Shown here one piece after another: positions 33,035-42,977 of a stretch of 64,000 nt of DNA. The stretch is taken from positions 1,984,001-2,048,000 of the forward strand of contig NZ_CP132985.1 in NCBI RefSeq assembly GCF_003286595.3, given 5' to 3'. The notes beneath the pieces are model-generated. The model was not told where the DNA came from and did no database searches. It worked only from the letters and a program-made list of their open reading frames with translations. Source of the stretch: Aerococcus mictus. Its GTDB lineage: Bacteria; Bacillota; Bacilli; Lactobacillales; Aerococcaceae. The position numbers and the translations under genes are program-made. Each line of letters begins with the position of its first letter. Position 1 is the stretch's first letter.

Positions 33035-35761
33035 CTACTCTACTCCCGATAGAGCCTCGAGCATGTCTACTTCCTTGAGGCGGTGATTGATGAGGAGTCC
33101 AAGGATAATAGTAATGATGGCGATGATGATAGCTGGTAGTGCGAAACTTCTAGGAGTGAGGGCGGGGTTGAACATGATATTATCAGGTGAAACGATCCAC
33201 AGAATATATTGGTGCAGACCTTCCCCAATCACGTAACCAGCCAGGAGACCAAGCATCGTAAGAATAATGGTCTCCCGGTAAATGTACATGGTGACTTCCT
33301 TATCGTAGAAGCCGAGAACTTTAATGGTTGATAGTTCCCGCATTCTTTCCGAGACATTGATGGTAGTCAGGTTATAAAGAATGACCACGCCTAGGAGGAC
33401 AGCAACCAGAATCAAGACTTTCATAATTTTATCCAGGGAATTCACGATCGTATTGACTTGGTTAGTCAGAGTGGTATTTTGTACCACAGTCATGACTCCG
33501 TCTAAGTTCATAAATTCAGCCGATTGGGCTTCCACATTGCTGGTCGACTGGTCCTTTAGCTGGACCATGCTTGCATTCGTGCTATAGTCTTTTCCAAAAA
33601 TATTTTCATAACCACGGGACGTGGTGAAGGCAAAGTGTCCCATATACATTTCAGTAATACCACTAACCTTCATGTCATAGTCCCTGCCATCTCGATCTTC
33701 AAAAGTGACCCCATCACCGACTTGGACATTCAAGAGGCGGGCCAAGCGTTCGGAAATAATGATCCCGTCATCGGCTAAGGACAAGACTTGGCCACTGGAA
33801 CGGTTTTGTAAGCTGAGGTATTCGTGAAACTTGGCTTCATTCTGGGGAACAATGAGTTTGATGTCCTGCTTATCTAGCTTCTTGCCTGCAACTTTAGACA
33901 AGTTTTCATAATGGATATTTAAGTATTGGTCTACTTGATTACTATCCAAGGCTTCTTGAAGATCCTGGCTTTGCTCTTCATCAATTCCCGGTTTTTGGGC
34001 CACAATCATTTCATAATGGATCAAGTCTCCGAATTGCTGGTTATTCACTGTGCGGATGGAATCTTGTACCGAAAAGCCGGCAAAAAGCAAGGAAACAGCA
34101 CCGGCAACTCCAAAGATGGTCATCCAGGACCGACTCTTATAGCGAATCAAATTACGAGCGGTAATTTTTTGCATAAAGCTCAGTCGCTTCCACAGGCCCG
34201 GTAAATTCTCTAAGAAAACATTAGCCCCAGCGGCCGGAGCCTTGGGACGTAAGAGCTGGGCCGGATAGGCTTGGAGTCCTTTCTTAGCTATCAGATAAGC
34301 GGGCACGGTCCCGCACAAGACGGCCACGGTAAAGGCAATCAGAGAAATTTTCCCATAGAAGTGGAGCTGAATTTCAGGAACAGTGAAGCCACCGCTATAG
34401 GCATGGTAGACGGTTAGGGGAATAAAAGTGTGACCAAGTATGATCCCCAAAACCGCTCCCAGACTACTGGAAAGGAAACCGTATAGGATAAATTTTGTGA
34501 TAATGTCGCGGTCTGTGTAACCTAAGGCCATTAGAGTGCCTGACTTGGTCCGCTCTTCTTCCACAAAGCGGGTCATAGTCGTCAAAGCCACCAAGGCCGC
34601 TACAAAATACATGAAGACTGGAAATACATTGGCCAAGGCATCAATGATACGGTTAATAGAAGAATAAATCTTATAGCCTTCTCCCCCTGGAGCTTCACGG
34701 CGAGTATAGACCAGGAAAGTGGGTGCTTCTAAGTGGTCCACTTGATTTTGCGCTGCTTGGATTTTTTCCTCTTTATCTGTGATATCAGTATCCGCTGCTT
34801 GTAGCTCTTCCTTTGCCTGGTCAATTTCTCTTTGAGCTTGCTTGACTTTATCTTGCTGGTCTTTAGGCAAGGTGGCTTGATAGGGGATAAGCTGAGCAAG
34901 TTGGGCTTCTTTATCACTAACTGCCTGCTTTTTCTTGTATATGGCCTTTTGTCCGGCCTTTAAGTCCTCTTGTGCTTGGTCAATTTCATTCTGCTTTTCG
35001 CTCTTTAAGCGGTCTAAACGCTGGCTTTTTCCCTCGTCAAAGGCTGCTTCTAAGTCTGCTTGGTGGTCTTTAAGACGATCTTGATAGCTTTGACTGTAGG
35101 GATCAACCCCATCTAAATCCGCAAAGGTCAAGCGCGCGACCATGTAATTATCGGTCTGAAAAACTTGGGGAATGACTACGCCGTAGCCCTTCAACTCACT
35201 AGTTCCCGCGGTCGAAGGGCCCAGATTGATGTCCGAGAGAATTTCTCCGGTATAGAGAAATCCGGTAATAGTGAAAGTGTCCTGGGCCAACATTTTATCT
35301 CCTGAGGCATCTGCTTTTTCTTCAAACTTGATGGTATCCCCTAGGTGATAGTCTCCCTGGTAGGAATAATCCAAGGCGATCTCATCTATCGCATCTGGCA
35401 AGCGGCCTTCCTTTAATTGATAAGTAGAAATCGTTTCTGTCTTTGAAAAGAGACGAAGGCTAGCTTGACTTTCTTGGGGCACGACATCTTTAAAATAACC
35501 ATATTCTACCTGGTCTAAGCCTGGTATTTCATTAATAAGCTCTTGGTCGCCTTGGTCCAAGCCATAAGTACCGATGACGGATAGGTCAGCTAAGTTTAGG
35601 TCGTCAAAATAATCGATCCCCGTCGCTCGCATATTGGGTCCGGTGACTTTCAACCCGACCAAGGCTAAGGATCCAAGTAGCATCAATAAGACAATGGAAA
35701 CAAATCGTCCTTTGGAGTGACGAATCGACCGCCAAATATCCTTTCCTAGTGTTTTTTTCAT
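33035..35761 (-). CDS. FtsX/MacB-type ABC transporter permease
   Basis: A 908-residue permease. One N-terminal membrane segment (about 20-42), a large extracytoplasmic region with a charged coiled coil (about 245-345, rich in Gln, Glu and Lys), three segments near 390-510, a second extracytoplasmic domain, and three segments near 790-890. The two FtsX-like repeats suggest a mechanotransmission or export role rather than import. It pairs with the ATPase encoded 10 bases upstream. The substrate is unknown; lipids, peptides or antimicrobials are usual. Confidence 0.85.
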   Translation of the reverse strand: MKKTLGKDIWRSIRHSKGRFVSIVLLMLLGSLALVGLKVTGPNMRATGIDYFDDLNLADLSVIGTYGLDQGDQELINEIPGLDQVEYGYFKDVVPQESQASLRLFSKTETISTYQLKEGRLPDAIDEIALDYSYQGDYHLGDTIKFEEKADASGDKMLAQDTFTITGFLYTGEILSDINLGPSTAGTSELKGYGVVIPQVFQTDNYMVARLTFADLDGVDPYSQSYQDRLKDHQADLEAAFDEGKSQRLDRLKSEKQNEIDQAQEDLKAGQKAIYKKKQAVSDKEAQLAQLIPYQATLPKDQQDKVKQAQREIDQAKEELQAADTDITDKEEKIQAAQNQVDHLEAPTFLVYTRREAPGGEGYKIYSSINRIIDALANVFPVFMYFVAALVALTTMTRFVEEERTKSGTLMALGYTDRDIITKFILYGFLSSSLGAVLGIILGHTFIPLTVYHAYSGGFTVPEIQLHFYGKISLIAFTVAVLCGTVPAYLIAKKGLQAYPAQLLRPKAPAAGANVFLENLPGLWKRLSFMQKITARNLIRYKSRSWMTIFGVAGAVSLLFAGFSVQDSIRTVNNQQFGDLIHYEMIVAQKPGIDEEQSQDLQEALDSNQVDQYLNIHYENLSKVAGKKLDKQDIKLIVPQNEAKFHEYLSLQNRSSGQVLSLADDGIIISERLARLLNVQVGDGVTFEDRDGRDYDMKVSGITEMYMGHFAFTTSRGYENIFGKDYSTNASMVQLKDQSTSNVEAQSAEFMNLDGVMTVVQNTTLTNQVNTIVNSLDKIMKVLILVAVLLGVVILYNLTTINVSERMRELSTIKVLGFYDKEVTMYIYRETIILTMLGLLAGYVIGEGLHQYILWIVSPDNIMFNPALTPRSFALPAIIIAIITIILGLLINHRLKEVDMLEALSGVE

Positions 35762-35771
35762 CTTCCTTCAC

Positions 35772-36473
35772 CTACCATTCAATATTTTCAATATCTTCAG
35801 GCTGGTCATGACGCTCAATATTAGCGATAGTCGCATCCCGCATATAAATCACGCAGTCGGCAATTGGCGCTAGGGCACCATTATGGGTAACAATAATAAT
35901 AGTCACACCCTTGTCTCGTGACATGTCCTGGAGGATCTTTAAGACTTGCTTACCAGTCTTATAGTCCAAGGCTCCTGTAGGTTCGTCACAAAGTAAGAGC
36001 TTAGGATTAGTGGCTAGGGCCCGGGCAATGGATACCCTTTGCTGTTCCCCACCCGATAATTGAGAGGGGAAGTTACCCATCCGATCAGCTAAACCGACAT
36101 CCTTAAGCAGGGATTCGGCACTTAAAGGGTTGGTGGTAATTTCTGCCGCCAATTCGACATTTTCCTTGGCGGTTAAGTTAGGGACTAGGTTATAGAATTG
36201 AAACACAAAACCCACATCTTCTCGTCGGTAAGTAGCGAGTTCTTGCCGAGAAAACTGACTGATATCCTTACCATCAATAATAACTTGACCAGAATCATTA
36301 TGGTCCATCCCGCCCAAAATATTTAATAGGGTCGATTTTCCTGCCCCTGAGGCACCAACAATAATGACTAAGTCTCCCTTTTTCACTTCAAATGAAACAT
36401 CCTTGTTGGCGTAAATTTGGTTTTGGCCAGAGGAATAGACTTTTGTATTGTTATTAACTTCAATGTATGACAT
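35772..36473 (-). CDS. ABC transporter ATP-binding protein (MacB/LolD type)
   Basis: 233 residues. Walker [11 protein letters not shown]-loop [11 protein letters not shown], signature LSGGEQQR and Walker [19 protein letters not shown] precedes ATG 36473. Forms an exporter with the adjacent FtsX-type permease. The divergent TetR gene next to it and a palindrome between them suggest repression by that protein. Confidence 0.92.
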   Translation of the reverse strand: MSYIEVNNNTKVYSSGQNQIYANKDVSFEVKKGDLVIIVGASGAGKSTLLNILGGMDHNDSGQVIIDGKDISQFSRQELATYRREDVGFVFQFYNLVPNLTAKENVELAAEITTNPLSAESLLKDVGLADRMGNFPSQLSGGEQQRVSIARALATNPKLLLCDEPTGALDYKTGKQVLKILQDMSRDKGVTIIIVTHNGALAPIADCVIYMRDATIANIERHDQPEDIENIEW

Positions 36474-36499
36474 GCTTTAACTCCTTTTTCTTATTTGAA

Positions 36500-36509
36500 C
36501 AACATGTTG
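36500..36509. promoter_or_regulatory. Candidate TetR operator
   Basis: The perfect 10-bp palindrome CAACATGTTG lies between the divergent ABC exporter and TetR genes. Confidence 0.4.
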
Positions 36510-36597
36510 ATCTATTTATAAAGGGAGTATAAAATGAAAGCAAGCCAGTGACAATAAACAATATGCAACACTCTGTTCAATTAAGGAGAATATCGCC

Positions 36598-37176
36598 ATT
36601 GAGAGACAAACTAATTCCCAAAAGAAAATTAAAGCCGCTTTTATCCAGCTGACTCGGGAAAAGGGCTTTGACAGTTTAACCGTTACCGACATAGCCCGCC
36701 AAGCCCGCATTAACCGGGGAACTTTTTATCGTCACTATGTGGATAAATATGATTTACTAGAACAACTGAAGGCGGATATTTATAAAGAACTCCAGAAAAT
36801 CTTCCTTAACGACATGTATCAGGAAGAAGCACATGCAGATTTAATCCCCTATCAAACCATTCTGAAGGCCATTACTTACCTCCAGGAAAATTTCCTCTTA
36901 ATTGCTACCTTGGCCAGTTCCAATGGTGATCCCAACTTTATGGTGGACGTTAAGTCCATTATTAAAGAACTGATCACCAGTCGTATACAAAAAGAAAACG
37001 ACTTCCACCTATCTACCCAAGACCTGCCTATGGAATACGCCATAGAAGTTCTTATTTCCTCCGTTACCAGCGTCATCAACCTCTGGATCCAACGCGGCGG
37101 CCAGGAGAGTCCTGAAGAAGTGGCCAATATTATTTTTAAAGCCAAATCTTTGGCGCCAAAGGATCTATTAATCTAG
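36598..37176 (+). CDS. TetR-family regulator with apparent ATT start
   Basis: 192 residues when started at ATT 36598. The N-terminal helix-turn-helix is complete from there (IKAAFIQLTREKGFDSLTVT; ARQARINRGTFYRHYVDKYD) and AAGGAG lies nine bases upstream (36583-36588). The reading frame from the preceding stop (36535) has no ATG, GTG or TTG before the DNA-binding domain; the next, GTG 36739, would delete it. A rare ATT start, a start mutation or a sequencing error are the alternatives. Divergent from the ABC exporter, its likely target. Confidence 0.75.
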   Translation: MERQTNSQKKIKAAFIQLTREKGFDSLTVTDIARQARINRGTFYRHYVDKYDLLEQLKADIYKELQKIFLNDMYQEEAHADLIPYQTILKAITYLQENFLLIATLASSNGDPNFMVDVKSIIKELITSRIQKENDFHLSTQDLPMEYAIEVLISSVTSVINLWIQRGGQESPEEVANIIFKAKSLAPKDLLI

Positions 37177-37182
37177 ACAACA

Positions 37183-37229
37183 AAAAACACCTTTGCGACT
37201 CACTTTCTATTAGTCGACAAAGGTGTTTT
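37183..37229 (+). terminator. Rho-independent terminator
   Basis: AAAACACCTTTG and CAAAGGTGTTTT arms with inner GACT/AGTC pairing, after the TetR stop. Confidence 0.8.
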
Positions 37230-37253
37230 CATGTTATGGTATCTTGATGCGCT

Positions 37254-37526
37254 TGACGCACTCTATAGTCGAGTTCGCTAAAGGTCGACGAATTCTCTTT
37301 GAGAATTCTTTCGTCCTTTAACTCCAGTTGCTATAGCTGTTCGAAGCGTCAGCAAGTTACAGATATAGTATGCGTAGCGTTTCACTTTTTGGTCGTCAGC
37401 TCACATCTATTGTCGAGTTCGGCCGCCAGTCTTGAGGTCGCTTCAGAAAATCCCAACGCACAGTTTCCTGTGCTTACGGTATTTTCCTCCACCGATTCAA
37501 GCCTCTATTGGCGCCCTCACATCCTT
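37254..37526 (-). repeat. Modular palindromic repeat, composite copy
   Basis: Starts with the 11-mer variant TGACGCACTCT (37254-37264), contains the uninterrupted stem GACGAATTCTC/GAGAATTCTTTCGTC (37285-37313), then GCGCC-type copy 3 (37411-37526). The copy ends ATCCTT, overlapping the tal stop codon at 37525-37527. Confidence 0.75.
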
Positions 37527-38172
37527 ATCTTTTCGTGAAGGCGTCCCAGTCTTTTTTAAAGCCTTCGATTCCCTTATCGGTGAGTGGGTGGCTCCAGAGT
37601 TTAGGGAAGATGGTGCCTGGGATGGTGGCTACGTGGGCGCCGGCTAGGGCTGCGCCTTCGAAGTGGCCGATGTGGCGGATGGATGCAGCGATGATTTGTG
37701 AGTCTAGGCCATAGATGTCTAAGACTTCACGTAATTCAGCGATTAAGCGGAGGCCGTCTTCGCCCATGTCATCGATCCGGCCAATGAATGGAGAAATGTA
37801 GGTGGCTCCGGCTTTGGCAGCTAAGAGACCTTGAGAAACCGAGAAGATGAGGGTCACGTTAGTCTTAATGCCTTCTTGAGACAGGGTATGAGTTGCTTTT
37901 AAGCCCTCTTCAGTCATTGGAATTTTAACGACGACATTGTCTGCCCATGCAGCTAATTCGCGGGCTTCTTTGACCATGCCTTCGTAGTCATAGCTGGTCA
38001 CTTCCGCTGAAACTGGTCCGTCGACGGTTGAAGCGATATCTTTAATCACTTCTTCAAAGTCACGGCCTTCTTTATTAATTAAGGAAGGGTTAGTGGTTAC
38101 CCCGTCACATAAACCGAGGTCATTAATACGCTTAATTTCATCAATATTTGCAGTGTCTAAGAAAAATTTCAT
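37525..38172 (-). CDS. tal: Transaldolase (TalC/fructose-6-phosphate aldolase-like)
   Basis: A 215-residue small-type transaldolase. [16 protein letters not shown] at the N-terminus and the Schiff-base lysine K83 in VVVKIPMT identify the family. It links sedoheptulose-7-phosphate and glyceraldehyde-3-phosphate to erythrose-4-phosphate and fructose-6-phosphate. Follows tkt by about 100 bases in a pentose phosphate cluster; AAGGAGG precedes the ATG. Confidence 0.9.
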   Translation of the reverse strand: MKFFLDTANIDEIKRINDLGLCDGVTTNPSLINKEGRDFEEVIKDIASTVDGPVSAEVTSYDYEGMVKEARELAAWADNVVVKIPMTEEGLKATHTLSQEGIKTNVTLIFSVSQGLLAAKAGATYISPFIGRIDDMGEDGLRLIAELREVLDIYGLDSQIIAASIRHIGHFEGAALAGAHVATIPGTIFPKLWSHPLTDKGIEGFKKDWDAFTKR

Positions 38173-38273
38173 GATAGCCTCCTTGAAAACTAATCGCAGT
38201 GATTTTATCTATTTAAATCCTAAGTAACAACGCTAATCCATTCATTTTCTTCTTTTCCAATATTGACTAATGA

Positions 38274-40271
38274 TTAAAAGGCGTTTTTGTAGGTTTTTAC
38301 GACATTGTCCAGGTTAAAGCCTAAAGCTTCCATGACTTGGCCGCCCTTACCTGATTGGCCATAGCGGTCTAAGCCAAGCACGACGCCTTGGTCGCCGACA
38401 TAGCGTTCCCAACCAAATGTAGCAGCCATTTCGATGGCCATCCGGTTTTTGACTTCACTTGGGAGAACACTTTCCTTATAAGCTTGGTCTTCTTGGTCGA
38501 AGAGCTCTTGACAAGGCATGGAAACCACACGGACGTCGATACCGTCCTTAGCCAGTTCGGCCTGAGCTTCCAGGGCTAAGTTCACTTCTGAACCGGTGGC
38601 AATCAAGATACCGTCTGGGGTATCCCCTTGGGCATCGGATAAGACATAGGCGCCTCGAGCGACCCCTTCCATAGCTTTATCAGCGGTGCCTTTGAGCACA
38701 GGGAGGTTTTGCCGGGACAGGGCCAGAACTGTTGGCGTATCTTTAGCCTCGATAGCGAGCTTCCAAGCCGCAGAGACTTCGTTACCGTCAGCTGGGCGGA
38801 TGGTGTTGATATTTGGCATGGCTCTGAAAGCCGCTAACTGTTCAATCGGTTCATGGGTTGGTCCATCTTCTCCAACGGCAATGGAGTCATGGGTAAAGAC
38901 AAAGGTTGAAGGTAAGTGGGATAATGCCGCTACCCGCATAGCTGCCCGGAGATAGTCCGAGAAGACAAAGAAGGTTCCGGCATAAGGAATCGACCCGCCG
39001 TGTAAACGAATCCCGTTCATGGCAGCACCCATGCCAAACTCACGGACACCATACCAAATGTTACGACCCGCATAATTTCCAGCTTCAAAGTCACTATCGG
39101 CGTCAATGTAAGTATTGTTGGAGGACTTCAAGTCCGCAGACCCGCCCCAGAATTCAGGGAGAGTTTGAGCAATGGCTTGGATGGCTTTTTGGCTGGTTTT
39201 CCGCGAAGCCATAGCCTCATCGTTAACGTCATAGCTAGGCAGGCAGTCCGCCCAGTCAGCGGGTAATTCACCGGCATAGGCGCGTTGATATTGGGCAGCT
39301 AAGTCCGCATAGTCGGCTTCATAGGCCTTGAATTCTTCTTGCCAGTCTGCTTGCGCCTGAGCTCCACGGTCAGCGACCCGTTCTTGGAAGCGATTGTAAA
39401 CTTCTTGAGGAATATCAAAGGCTTCATGGTTCCAACCGTAAACTTGGGCAGCGTGAGCCCGGTCTTCTTCACCAATTGGGTTCCCGTGTGTTGCGGAAGT
39501 GCCTTCATTTTCAGAACCGTAACCGATCACGGTTTTGACTTGGATGAGGGTTGGTTTATTGGTTTCAGCTTTGGCTGCTTCCACGGCTTTGGAAATGGCT
39601 TCTAAGTCACGGCCATCTTCCACTAGAATATGTTGCCAGCCGTAAGCTTCGAACCGGCCCTTATTGTCTTCGGTGAAGGCCTTGTCAGTTGGGCCGTCTA
39701 GAGAAATGTCGTTGGAGTCATAGAAGACAATCAATTTGCCTAATTGGAGGTGGCCAGCTAGGGAAGCCGCTTCATGGGAAATACCTTCCATCAAGTCCCC
39801 GTCCCCACAGAGGGCATAGGTGTAATGGTCAACGATCTTATAGTCACCTTGGTTATAGATAGCAGCGTCATGGGCTTCTGCCATAGCCATCCCTACTGCA
39901 TTAGCAAAACCTTGGCCTAATGGACCAGTGGTCGCTTCGACCCCTTCGGTAAAGTGGACTTCGGGGTGACCAGGAGTCTTGGAATTTAATTGACGGAATT
40001 GTTTAATATCATCCATGGTCACTTGGTAACCAGATAGGTGTAATAAGCTATAGAGTAAGGCAGACCCATGCCCCGCTGATAAGACAAAGCGGTCCCGGTT
40101 GGTCCAGTGGGGATCACTTGGGTTTTGCACCATGTGTTCTGCCCATAATGCATAGGCCATAGGTGCTACACCCATAGGTAGGCCTGGGTGACCGGAATTA
40201 GCCTTGTTAATCATATCAATACTTAACATACGCACTGCATTCACAGCGAGTTCATCTGTTTGATTAAACAT
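38274..40271 (-). CDS. tkt: Transketolase
   Basis: A 665-residue thiamine-diphosphate enzyme of the non-oxidative pentose phosphate pathway. Motifs: SGHPGLPMG near 27, the ThDP/Mg site GDGDLMEG...SNDISLDG near 155-190, and the second-domain [18 protein letters not shown]. Start set at ATG 40271, six bases after GGAG; the ATG just upstream is only three bases away. Full length. Confidence 0.95.
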   Translation of the reverse strand: MFNQTDELAVNAVRMLSIDMINKANSGHPGLPMGVAPMAYALWAEHMVQNPSDPHWTNRDRFVLSAGHGSALLYSLLHLSGYQVTMDDIKQFRQLNSKTPGHPEVHFTEGVEATTGPLGQGFANAVGMAMAEAHDAAIYNQGDYKIVDHYTYALCGDGDLMEGISHEAASLAGHLQLGKLIVFYDSNDISLDGPTDKAFTEDNKGRFEAYGWQHILVEDGRDLEAISKAVEAAKAETNKPTLIQVKTVIGYGSENEGTSATHGNPIGEEDRAHAAQVYGWNHEAFDIPQEVYNRFQERVADRGAQAQADWQEEFKAYEADYADLAAQYQRAYAGELPADWADCLPSYDVNDEAMASRKTSQKAIQAIAQTLPEFWGGSADLKSSNNTYIDADSDFEAGNYAGRNIWYGVREFGMGAAMNGIRLHGGSIPYAGTFFVFSDYLRAAMRVAALSHLPSTFVFTHDSIAVGEDGPTHEPIEQLAAFRAMPNINTIRPADGNEVSAAWKLAIEAKDTPTVLALSRQNLPVLKGTADKAMEGVARGAYVLSDAQGDTPDGILIATGSEVNLALEAQAELAKDGIDVRVVSMPCQELFDQEDQAYKESVLPSEVKNRMAIEMAATFGWERYVGDQGVVLGLDRYGQSGKGGQVMEALGFNLDNVVKTYKNAF

Positions 40272-40474
40272 CATTTTCTCCTTTACTGCTATTGATTTAT
40301 GCATCTTCTAAAAACAACTATATCGGACTTTGGAATCGATTTCAAGCGGATAATCAGCGAGGTTATGGCCCTTACAGCGGTCATTTCTTGTACATTTGTA
40401 CAGAGAATTCGTCATTTTTTCAGTCGCTTTGGTCGAGGCCATTCTTCAAAAGACTTTTCCCCCGACTTTAATAC

Positions 40475-41134
40475 TTACTTTTGTTCAAAGTCTTTGAGAA
40501 AGTCAGCTAAATTTATTTTAGAAAAATCAGAAATAATTTCGTCTGCAGCGGATAAATCTTGGCTAGGATAGTCAGGATTTTCAAAGCCAATGGTATAGGC
40601 GCCGGCACGGTGGGTGGACAGGCTACCATTTTTAGTATCTTCAAAAACGATGCAGGCTTTGGGTGAAACCCCAAGTTGGCGAGCTGCTTCGATAAAAATA
40701 TCGGGAGTCGGCTTAGAATGGTCGACTTCTTCCCCGCTCACATAGACCTGAAAACAACCATCCAGGCCCAATTCTTCCATAAATTGTTCGATTTCGGCCC
40801 GCGGCGAAGAAGAGGCCACAGCTAGGGGAATACCCGCTCCATGCAAGGCTTTGACAAAGTCGACTACACCCTTTATCGCTTTGACCCCATCACGAGCAAT
40901 CATTTCATGACGTCTTTGATTCATTTCTTGGATGTAAAAAGTCACACTCTCGGGTAATTGGCATTCGTCTTTCATCACTTGCCACATGTGTTCATGAGTG
41001 GTTCCCATAAATTGATATTGGTAACTTTCATCTTTATCAATCCCCCTGTCGCGGAGCATTTGCGTCTTGGTTTCTAGGTAGGTATATTCGGAGTCAACCA
41101 GGACCCCATCCATATCAAATAGTACTGCCTGCAT
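40475..41134 (-). CDS. HAD phosphatase, beta-phosphoglucomutase-like
   Basis: 219 residues. HAD motif I DMDGVLVDSE (7-16), motif II ASSSPR and motif III/IV KPTPDIF...FEDTKNG. It probably dephosphorylates a sugar phosphate or phosphoglycolate-like metabolite; the family is too broad for a firm substrate. The start lies 11 bases after rpiA, so the two are co-transcribed. GAGGTG precedes ATG 41134. Confidence 0.87.
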   Translation of the reverse strand: MQAVLFDMDGVLVDSEYTYLETKTQMLRDRGIDKDESYQYQFMGTTHEHMWQVMKDECQLPESVTFYIQEMNQRRHEMIARDGVKAIKGVVDFVKALHGAGIPLAVASSSPRAEIEQFMEELGLDGCFQVYVSGEEVDHSKPTPDIFIEAARQLGVSPKACIVFEDTKNGSLSTHRAGAYTIGFENPDYPSQDLSAADEIISDFSKINLADFLKDFEQK

Positions 41135-41145
41135 AAGTCACCTCA

Positions 41146-41838
41146 CTAGTGTTGTTTGGGGAAGTCGCGTCCCGATGCAAAGTAAACTTCACCGTCTTGG
41201 GCCAGTAAAACATCTTCCGTCATGCCTAAGAAGAGCCCGTGTTCCACCACACCGACTAAATGAATCAATTCATCTGCTAGGGCTTTAGGATCCTCGATCA
41301 CTTCTAGATGGAGGTCAATAATATAGTTATCATTATCGGTATGGAAGAGGTCACCATTTTCCGTTTTCCGCATAGTAGGTTGGTAACCCTTGTCTTCAAA
41401 GTGCTTGAAGAGGTGTTGGTGACCGTTTTTAATCACTTCGACCGCTAGGGGAAAGGCGCCTAATTTTTTGACATGTTTGCGTTCTTCTGCCACCCAGATA
41501 ATCCGTTTACTGTAAGTAGCCACGATCTTTTCTTCTAAGAGGGCGCCGCCGCCACCTTTAATGCCATCAAAATCATCGGTAAATTCATCCACCCCATCAA
41601 TGGTTAAGTCGACCGCTTGGACCTGGTCAATCGGCAAGACCTCAATCCCCAAGGCCTTGGCTTGGTCGATCGATTTGATGGAAGAAGAGACCGCCTTCAA
41701 GCTTAGGCCTTCCTCTTGAACCCGTTTACCTAATTCATCGATAAAGTACCAGGCCGTTGACCCGGTACCAAGTCCCACAACGGTATGATCTTCCACTAAG
41801 TAAGCGGCTTGACGACCAACTAATTCTTTATTATCCAT
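41146..41838 (-). CDS. rpiA: Ribose-5-phosphate isomerase A
   Basis: 230 residues. GLGTGSTAWYFIDEL, the catalytic DGVDEFTDDF and GGGGALLEEK motifs are characteristic. Interconverts ribulose-5-phosphate and ribose-5-phosphate. Heads a leftward set with the HAD phosphatase, tkt and tal; AAAGGAGG precedes the start. Confidence 0.95.
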   Translation of the reverse strand: MDNKELVGRQAAYLVEDHTVVGLGTGSTAWYFIDELGKRVQEEGLSLKAVSSSIKSIDQAKALGIEVLPIDQVQAVDLTIDGVDEFTDDFDGIKGGGGALLEEKIVATYSKRIIWVAEERKHVKKLGAFPLAVEVIKNGHQHLFKHFEDKGYQPTMRKTENGDLFHTDNDNYIIDLHLEVIEDPKALADELIHLVGVVEHGLFLGMTEDVLLAQDGEVYFASGRDFPKQH

Positions 41839-41967
41839 TTTTCTATGTCCTCCTTTTTGCTTCCATTATACCTATTTTTCCTTGAATGTATAAGAATGAC
41901 AACGATTTCGCCCAAATTTCTATGCCGGAATTTGCTATAGGTCTCGTGCAAGCTTTGTCACAGACAA

Positions 41968-41998
41968 AAAAGGGAAATACCCTAACAATATTTCCCTA
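41968..41998 (-). terminator. Terminator after HAD gene
   Basis: Leftward GGGAAATA and TATTTCCC arms around nine bases, then TTTTTT. Confidence 0.8.
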
Positions 41999-42012
41999 AT
42001 TTGTATTTATTC

Positions 42013-42732
42013 TTAATTGAATTCTGCTTGACTGAAAAAGTCATAGACCTCTTCCATGTCCTGACAAGTCACAAACTGCTCATCAATATCGGCTGCTTCC
42101 TTGTGGTGAACATTTAAAAACAGTCCCTGCCAGCCGGCATTGGAAGCCCCTAACATATCGGCTTCATAATTATCGCCAATATAAAGGCTAGTGGCTGGAT
42201 TTAAATCTAAACGCTCTTCTACCTTTTGGAAAATTTCCAATGCCGGTTTAGCGGTTCCTAACTGACTGGAGATGAAGGTATTCTCCTCACCAAAATAGTC
42301 TTCTAGACCTAATAAGTCAATCTTATGGGCTTGTTGGGCCGGTCCGTTGGTCAAAAGAAACTTTTGCACGCCCGCGTCTCGTAAAAGGTCTAAGCACGCT
42401 TTGGCCCCTGGACGTAAGACGATACCTTCCTTGGCTTCTTCGTATTTTTGATTAAAGAGGATGGCATCCTTCTTCTTAATGGTGTAACCAAACTGAGCAT
42501 AAGTCATCAAGACCCGGTTATTACGATATTGGTCCACCGAAGCCCGGCCGTCCGTATAACGACGAAATTCAATGTCACTATTCATTTGATAGAAATAGTT
42601 AAAGGTGTCAAAATCAATCCCAGTCTCCACCACGTTTTCTTCCATATACTGGTAAACGGCTAAATAGGGTAAATTACGGTCATATAAAGTATCATCCAAA
42701 TCCCAGCCAACTGCTTGAATCAAGGAACTCAT
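42013..42732 (-). CDS. HAD superfamily hydrolase (YjjG-like)
   Basis: 239 residues. Motif I DLDDTLYD (11-18), motif II LLTNGP, motif III GTAKPALEIF and motif IV YIGDNYEADMLGA. The YjjG/YfnB group removes phosphate from pyrimidine nucleotides including non-canonical ones; that activity is inferred, not shown. Its own promoter region lies at 42733-42930, where no other gene is seen. Confidence 0.87.
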   Translation of the reverse strand: MSSLIQAVGWDLDDTLYDRNLPYLAVYQYMEENVVETGIDFDTFNYFYQMNSDIEFRRYTDGRASVDQYRNNRVLMTYAQFGYTIKKKDAILFNQKYEEAKEGIVLRPGAKACLDLLRDAGVQKFLLTNGPAQQAHKIDLLGLEDYFGEENTFISSQLGTAKPALEIFQKVEERLDLNPATSLYIGDNYEADMLGASNAGWQGLFLNVHHKEAADIDEQFVTCQDMEEVYDFFSQAEFN

Positions 42733-42929
42733 CCTTCCCTTTTATAGTTAGCAAGTGAAGCGGAATGGAGATCCCGTTAATCTTCAAAAGAAAAGCCGCC
42801 TCTCGGGCGACTCCTTGCTCCCACCACTCCATCTTAGCTTGTTTTCTTCCTAAAAACGATTTTAACATAAAGTCGATAAAGTACCAGATGAAATCCTTTA
42901 ATGTAGCGTTTTCATTGGTTTTCAATAAG

Positions 42930-42969
42930 AAAAGCAAGCTCCTAGGCTGATTACCAGGCGCTTGCTTTC
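42930..42969 (-). terminator. Terminator after fumarate reductase-like gene
   Basis: Leftward AAAGCAAGC...GCTTGCTTT stem with inner CCTGG/CTAGG pairing and a TTCTTATT tail. Confidence 0.75.
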
Positions 42970-42977
42970 AAAAATAA

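Noticed and set aside
36532..36549. Five-codon ORF MKASQ behind AAAGGGAG upstream of TetR
   Set aside because: Could be a leader peptide, but it is very short, in another frame and may be chance; insufficient support.
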